Assembly: GCA_946482335.1 (NCBI GenBank)
Contig: CAMLRG010000193.1
Location: 1-10,369, forward strand
Origin: an uncultured Duganella sp.
GTDB lineage: Bacteria > Pseudomonadota > Gammaproteobacteria > Burkholderiales > Burkholderiaceae
Reading direction: 5' to 3'
Length of the DNA stretch: 10,369 bases
Shown here: positions 6,769 to 10,369 of the stretch, one piece after another
Position numbering within the stretch: the first letter of the stretch is position 1
Layout: each line of letters begins with the position of its first letter
Made by a program: the position numbers and the translations under genes
The notes under the pieces: model-generated
Told to the model about the DNA's origin: nothing
Seen by the model: the letters and a program-made list of their open reading frames with translations, nothing else
The model's database searches: none

Positions 6769-7236
6769 CTAGCCGCGCTCGCCGCTTTTCCCCTTGCGCC
6801 GCTTGCGGAACAGCCATGGCTCGAGTGGCCGCGCCTCGGCCCACAATCCCAGCCGGGACAAGCGCGCCATGGCCTCGACCGCTGGCAAGGCCGTATCGCG
6901 GTTGTACTGGCGGTAAACCCACGCCATGCCCTTGCTCACTTGCGCCAGATTGGCGTTCACGTTATCGCAATGGACTACTGCCACGGTGCGGCCGTAGCGG
7001 TCCCTGGCCGACGACTTGAGGGTCGCATCCCGCCCAAAGCACAGGTCGGACAACGATTGTTTCGAACGCGCCCCGAAAGCCTGCTGCTTTTCCGGCGCGT
7101 CGATATTTGCCAGGCGGACCTTCACGGGACGGCCGTTGCGCAGCACCGTCAATGTGTCACCATCGGCCACGCCAATGACCTGGTCCGCGTGCGCCAAAGG
7201 GCACAGCAGCGCAAACAACAACCAAAATCTCTTCAT
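6769..7236 (-). CDS. Secreted thermonuclease (SNase-like) family protein
   Basis: The 155-residue protein starts with a signal peptide (MKRFWLLFALLCPLAHA, likely cut after A17), so it is exported. The mature part is one staphylococcal-nuclease-like OB fold. Residues that match the catalytic set are D25/D27 in VADGDTL, R41, D46 and E49 in VRLANIDAPE, and R83 in DRYGR, so calcium-dependent phosphodiesterase activity on DNA or RNA is plausible. C66 and C89 in the mature protein could form a disulfide. The C-terminus is strongly basic (FRKRRKGKSGERG), which may aid nucleic acid binding. The gene sits 46 bases downstream of ureG on the same strand. A TATACT hexamer (complement of 7268-7273) in that gap could be a -10 element, but no good -35 accompanies it, so read-through from the urease cluster is also possible. 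The ATG at 7236 has no strong ribosome binding site. Confidence 0.9.
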   Translation of the reverse strand: MKRFWLLFALLCPLAHADQVIGVADGDTLTVLRNGRPVKVRLANIDAPEKQQAFGARSKQSLSDLCFGRDATLKSSARDRYGRTVAVVHCDNVNANLAQVSKGMAWVYRQYNRDTALPAVEAMARLSRLGLWAEARPLEPWLFRKRRKGKSGERG

Positions 7237-7282
7237 AAAGCCAAAATCTGGAAACGGATCGCGCAGCAGTATAGCCGTTCCA

Positions 7283-7897
7283 TCAATTCACGTGCAGCAG
7301 CCCATGCTCGCAGATGAACTTCACCACCTGCTGCACGCCGCTACCGCTGCGCAGGTTGGTGAACACGAACGGCCGTCCGCCGCGTTGGCGGGCGGCATCG
7401 CGCGCCATCACGTCCAGGTCCGCCCCCACATGCGGCGCCAGGTCGGTCTTGTTGATGATCAGCAGGTCCGAGCGCGTAATGCCCGGCCCGCCCTTGCGCG
7501 GGATCTTCTCGCCGCCGGCGACGTCGATCACGTACAGCGTCAGGTCGGACAGTTCGGGACTGAAGGTGGCAGCCAGGTTGTCGCCGCCCGATTCCACCAG
7601 GATCAGGTCCAGGTCGGGAAAGTCCGCCTGCAGGCGGGCGATCGCCTCGATGTTGATGGAAGCGTCCTCGCGGATTGCGGTATGCGGGCAGCCGCCGGTC
7701 TCCACGCCCATCAGCCGCTCCGGCGGCAAAGCCTGCGCCCGCAGCAGGATCTCCATGTCTTCACGGGTATAGATATCGTTGGTGATGACGGCCATGTCGT
7801 AATCGTCGCGCATGGCCTTGCACAGCATTTCGCACAAGGCCGTCTTGCCCGAACCGACCGGGCCGCCGATGCCGACGCGCAGGGGGTTGGATGCCAT
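7283..7897 (-). CDS. ureG: Urease accessory GTPase UreG
   Basis: The 204-residue product is a full-length UreG, the SIMIBI-class GTPase that couples GTP hydrolysis to nickel insertion into apo-urease, in complex with UreF and UreD/UreH. Visible motifs in order: the P-loop GGPVGSGKT (residues 11-19), [11 protein letters not shown] (39-49), the nickel-binding Cys-Pro-His (C70-P71-H72) in [25 protein letters not shown], and the guanine-specificity motif NKTDL. The start at ATG 7897 is supported by AAGGAG six bases upstream, which overlaps the ureF stop (TGAAGGAGCAATCATG). The in-frame extension upstream of this ATG lies within ureF and is not coding. It is the last recognisable urease gene in the cluster, ten bases after ureF. 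Confidence 0.97.
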   Translation of the reverse strand: MASNPLRVGIGGPVGSGKTALCEMLCKAMRDDYDMAVITNDIYTREDMEILLRAQALPPERLMGVETGGCPHTAIREDASINIEAIARLQADFPDLDLILVESGGDNLAATFSPELSDLTLYVIDVAGGEKIPRKGGPGITRSDLLIINKTDLAPHVGADLDVMARDAARQRGGRPFVFTNLRSGSGVQQVVKFICEHGLLHVN

Positions 7898-7907
7898 GAT
7901 TGCTCCT

Positions 7908-8567
7908 TCAAGAACGGTAAAGCCTGCCGTGCTGCACTTCGTGCCGCATCGACAGGAGGGACAGCCCGGGCGCCCAGTTGGACAGGTCCATATCGTCCAG
8001 TGCCTGGGCGGAGCGGGCCGCCAATTCGATTTCCGGCCGCAGCGACAGCAGCAGCCTCTGGCCGGCCACCTGTCCCAGCGGGATGGATTTGACGCAGACC
8101 AGCACCTGGTTCTCAGCCCAGCCGAACAGCATGGCCAGCAAGGCGTCCTCATGCCGGATGCCGAGTGCATGCACCGCCCGCGCCAGCGCGGCCGGGTAGG
8201 CTTCTTCGTCCTGCGAGGCGGGCGCCAGTCCCAGTTCGGCCAGCAGGCGCCCGAGCGAGAATCCCATCTGGACTGACTCCGCACGCAATTCAGCCGTATC
8301 GCGCGACGCCAGGTAGCGCTCCGCCCAGCATGCTGCCGATTGCGCATCGCCTGCCGCATGTGCCCGCAGCAGGCGCCAGAACACCGGCGCATCCCAGCGC
8401 GCAAGCACTTCGTGCAGCATGTCCACCATCCAGGCGCGTGCGCTCTCGGCGCCGTGCACCCTGCCCTGCTCCAGCGCCGCTTCCAGGCCCTGCGAGTAGC
8501 TGTACGCACCGATGGGCAGCGCGGGACTGGCAAACTGCAGCAAGTGCAGCAATGCCTGCGTGGACAC
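7908..8567 (-). CDS. ureF: Urease accessory protein UreF
   Basis: This 219-residue, mostly helical cytoplasmic protein matches UreF in length and in its N-terminal signature ([21 protein letters not shown]), followed by the typical Glu/Ala-rich helical body and a conserved C-terminus ([14 protein letters not shown]). UreF acts as the scaffold and GTPase regulator between UreD/UreH, UreG and apo-urease during nickel activation; the C-terminal tail is the part that contacts UreD/UreH in studied homologues. The start is GTG at 8567, just two bases after the ureE stop (TGACCGTG), so translation is probably coupled to ureE. The stop at 7908-7910 overlaps the ureG ribosome binding site. Confidence 0.96.
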   Translation of the reverse strand: MSTQALLHLLQFASPALPIGAYSYSQGLEAALEQGRVHGAESARAWMVDMLHEVLARWDAPVFWRLLRAHAAGDAQSAACWAERYLASRDTAELRAESVQMGFSLGRLLAELGLAPASQDEEAYPAALARAVHALGIRHEDALLAMLFGWAENQVLVCVKSIPLGQVAGQRLLLSLRPEIELAARSAQALDDMDLSNWAPGLSLLSMRHEVQHGRLYRS

Positions 8568-8569
8568 GG

Positions 8570-9079
8570 TCAGGCTTCCCCGGGACGATGGATCTTCTGC
8601 CGCAGCGGGATTGGCGCCAGCGGGTGGCTGTGCCCGTGCCCGTGCCCGTGCCCGCCCGAGTATGCGCCGGATTCGGGTTCGAACGGCGCCGTTTCTTCGG
8701 TCACGGCGGCGCCCAGGCCGGCCAGCATCTCGCGCAGCACGGGATCGGGGCGGATGCGCAGGAAGCCGTCGCCGACCTGCACCTGGCTATGGCGGTTCCC
8801 CAGGTGGAAGGCACAGCGCAGCAAGCCCTGCGCATCGGCGGCGCGCACGGTGTACAGCGCCTCGCCGGCAGCGCGCACGCGCGCCACGAAGCCGCTTTCG
8901 CCGGTCAGCAGGTCGCCATCGCGCAGCACCGTACCGCGCGCAGTGAACAGGGCGACTTCTTCGCCGGAAGCGAGGCGCGCACGCTGGCGGCATTTTTCGC
9001 GCTGGTCATAAGTCAACACCAGTTCTCCGTCAACGCGCTCGGAAGCGGCAATTTTCGTATGCAGGGTCAGCAAGGTCAT
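8570..9079 (-). CDS. ureE: Urease accessory nickel chaperone UreE
   Basis: The 169-residue product is UreE, a dimeric metallochaperone that hands nickel to UreG. The N-terminal peptide-binding-like domain (about 1-70) is followed by the metal-binding domain with the canonical HLGNRH motif (about residues 92-97) and RIRPDPVLREMLAGLGA. The tail carries a His-rich run, GGHGHGHGHSH (near residues 142-152), with five His in alternation, suited to storing extra nickel. The run is encoded by a perfect hexamer repeat. The start is ATG 9079, three bases after the ureC stop (TGAGACATG). There is no clear ribosome binding site, so coupling to ureC is likely. The shortish tail after the His run (PLAPIPLRQKIHRPGEA) is not notable. 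Confidence 0.96.
   Translation of the reverse strand: MTLLTLHTKIAASERVDGELVLTYDQREKCRQRARLASGEEVALFTARGTVLRDGDLLTGESGFVARVRAAGEALYTVRAADAQGLLRCAFHLGNRHSQVQVGDGFLRIRPDPVLREMLAGLGAAVTEETAPFEPESGAYSGGHGHGHGHSHPLAPIPLRQKIHRPGEA
8630..8653 (+). repeat. Four tandem GTGCCC hexamers inside ureE
   Basis: Four perfect copies of GTGCCC run head to tail, followed by GCCC. On the coding (-) strand they encode Gly-His dipeptides of the nickel-binding tail of UreE. Gain or loss of a unit by strand slippage would keep the reading frame and change only the number of histidines. Confidence 0.85.
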
Positions 9080-9082
9080 GTC

Positions 9083-10369
9083 TCAAAACAGGAAATAACG
9101 TTGCGCCATCGGCAGTACCACGGCAGCTTCGCATACCAGCAGTTCGCCATCGGCGCGCACTTCATAGGTTTCAGGATCGACTTCCATGTGCGGGGTCGCG
9201 CCGTTGTGGATCATGTCGGCCTTGCGCAGCTTGCGCGTGGCGCTCACCGGCACCACCCGTTTGGCAAGGCCCAGGCGTGCCGCGATGCCGGATTCGTGGG
9301 CCGCCTTCGAGACGAAGGTCAGCGATTTTTTCAGGCCGCCGCCGAACGCGCCGAACATTGGGCGCATGTACACCGGCTGCGGGGTGGGAATCGAAGCATT
9401 GGGGTCGCCCATCTGGGCGCAGGCGATCATGCCGCCCTTCAGCACCATGGACGGCTTCACGCCAAAGAATGCCGGCCGCCACAGCACCAGGTCGGCCAGC
9501 TTGCCCACTTCCAGCGAGCCCACCTCATGCGAAATGCCGTGCGCGATGGCGGGGTTGATGGTGTACTTGGCCACATAGCGCTTGGCGCGGGCATTGTCGT
9601 TGCGCGCATTGTCGCCGGGCAGTGCGCCGCGCTGCACCTTCATCTTGTGGGCGGTCTGCCAGGTGCGCATGATGACTTCGCCCACGCGGCCCATGGCTTG
9701 CGAGTCGGACGACATCATCGAAATCGCCCCCAGGTCATGCAGGATGTCTTCGGCCGCGATGGTTTCGCGGCGGATGCGCGATTCCGCGAACGCCACGTCT
9801 TCGGCGATCGCGGCGTCGAGGTGGTGGCATACCATCAGCATGTCCAGGTGTTCGTCCAGCGTGTTGACGGTGAACGGGCGGGTCGGATTGGTGGACGATG
9901 GCAGCACATTGGACTGGCCGACCGCGGCGATGATGTCCGGCGCGTGGCCGCCGCCCGCCCCTTCCGTGTGGAAGGTGTGGATGGTGCGGTCCTTGAACGC
10001 GGCCAGCGTCGCTTCCAGGAAGCCGCCTTCGTTCAGGGTGTCGGTATGGATCGCGACCTGCACATCCATGCGGTCGGCCACGGACAGGCAGTTGTCGATG
10101 GCGGCCGGCGTGCTGCCCCAGTCCTCGTGTAGCTTGAGGCCGATGGCGCCGGCTTCCACCTGCTCCTCCAGCGGCCGCGGCATGCTGACATTGCCCTTGC
10201 CGAGGAAGCCCAGGTTCATCGGGAAAGCATCGGCCGCCGCCAGCATGGCGTGGATGTGCCAGGGTCCCGGCGTGCAGGTGGTCGCCGCCGTGCCGACCGC
10301 GGGGCCGGTGCCGCCGCCGATCATGGTGGTGATGCCCGAGGCCAGCGCCTCCTCGATCTGCTGCGGGCA
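9083..10369 (-). CDS. ureC: Urease catalytic subunit alpha UreC, 3' part (N-terminus beyond window)
   Basis: About 428 codons of the nickel-dependent urease alpha subunit are present, from [12 protein letters not shown] at the right edge to the stop TGA at 9083-9085. UreC hydrolyses urea to ammonia and carbamate. Visible active-site residues, named by Klebsiella aerogenes numbering: the carbamylated lysine K217 (codon 10133-10135, in GLKLHEDW), H219 (10127-10129), H246 (10046-10048, [12 protein letters not shown]), H272 (9968-9970, [10 protein letters not shown]), the flap C319-H320 (9824-9829, MVCHH) and nickel ligand D360 (9704-9706, SSDSQAMGR). Spacing between them agrees exactly with that enzyme, so there is no indel in the core. 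About 138 N-terminal residues, including the first metal-binding His pair, lie off the window. ureE follows after three bases; ureA and ureB are expected immediately upstream, beyond the right edge. Confidence 0.98.
   Translation of the reverse strand, partial: CPQQIEEALASGITTMIGGGTGPAVGTAATTCTPGPWHIHAMLAAADAFPMNLGFLGKGNVSMPRPLEEQVEAGAIGLKLHEDWGSTPAAIDNCLSVADRMDVQVAIHTDTLNEGGFLEATLAAFKDRTIHTFHTEGAGGGHAPDIIAAVGQSNVLPSSTNPTRPFTVNTLDEHLDMLMVCHHLDAAIAEDVAFAESRIRRETIAAEDILHDLGAISMMSSDSQAMGRVGEVIMRTWQTAHKMKVQRGALPGDNARNDNARAKRYVAKYTINPAIAHGISHEVGSLEVGKLADLVLWRPAFFGVKPSMVLKGGMIACAQMGDPNASIPTPQPVYMRPMFGAFGGGLKKSLTFVSKAAHESGIAARLGLAKRVVPVSATRKLRKADMIHNGATPHMEVDPETYEVRADGELLVCEAAVVLPMAQRYFLF

Noticed and set aside
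6745..6775. GGCGC-G-GCGCC hairpin after the nuclease stop as an intrinsic terminator
   Set aside because: The loop is a single base and no U-tract follows on the transcribed strand, so a functional Rho-independent terminator is not supported.
8165..10132. A 655-codon open frame on the + strand opposite ureC, ureE and ureF
   Set aside because: It is antisense to three clearly recognised urease genes, has a low-complexity composition rich in Ala, Arg, Gly, His and Gln, and matches no family. Long antisense frames are expected in GC-rich coding DNA.
1..10369. CRISPR array, tRNA or rRNA genes, insertion sequences, phage attachment sites
   Set aside because: None was recognised by eye on either strand: no regularly spaced direct repeats, no transposase-like product and no recognisable RNA gene sequence.

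Overview
The window is GC-rich, densely packed and bacterial. The most likely source is a betaproteobacterium of the Burkholderiales, probably Oxalobacteraceae such as Massilia or a relative. This rests on three things: a Gcr-type 'site-specific recombinase' membrane protein (a family typical of Burkholderiales and Neisseriales), the ure gene order C-E-F-G, and the general codon and GC character. The genus is an inference from memory of these families; no search was run.

The left half (about 1-5517) is read on the + strand. It holds the C-terminal part of a family 28 glycoside hydrolase (pectin or oligogalacturonide degradation), a small unrecognised 89-residue protein, the 656-residue Gcr-like integral membrane protein, and a sensory hybrid histidine kinase locus. 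The right half (5514-10369) is read on the - strand. From the right edge leftwards it holds ureC (partial), ureE, ureF and ureG, a secreted thermonuclease-like protein, a glutathione S-transferase and a DUF4256 protein. The two halves converge at 5514-5517, where the stop codons of the kinase locus and the DUF4256 gene overlap.

The urease genes form a tight cluster (gaps of 3, 2 and 10 nt). UreC is the nickel catalytic subunit, UreE delivers nickel through a His-rich tail, and UreF and UreG (a GTPase) drive activation. The genes for UreA, UreB and probably UreD should lie just beyond the right edge. The GST and DUF4256 genes are 28 nt apart and probably share a transcript; the nuclease gene may be read separately.

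The most notable feature is the kinase locus. The protein runs normally through a first membrane segment, a periplasmic sensor domain, a second membrane segment, a HAMP region and the first ~60 residues of a PAS domain. At about 4533-4540 it jumps, in a different frame, into the end of the ATPase domain (the GTGLGL G2 box) followed by two receiver domains. The rest of PAS, the whole phospho-acceptor helical domain and most of the ATPase domain are absent. The result is two reading frames overlapping by the four bases GTGA. This is either a genuine internal deletion (length congruent to 1 modulo 3) that killed or re-purposed the kinase, or a sequence or assembly artefact. I see no CRISPR array, tRNA or rRNA gene, insertion sequence or clear intrinsic terminator, and no gene-free stretch longer than about 140 bases.
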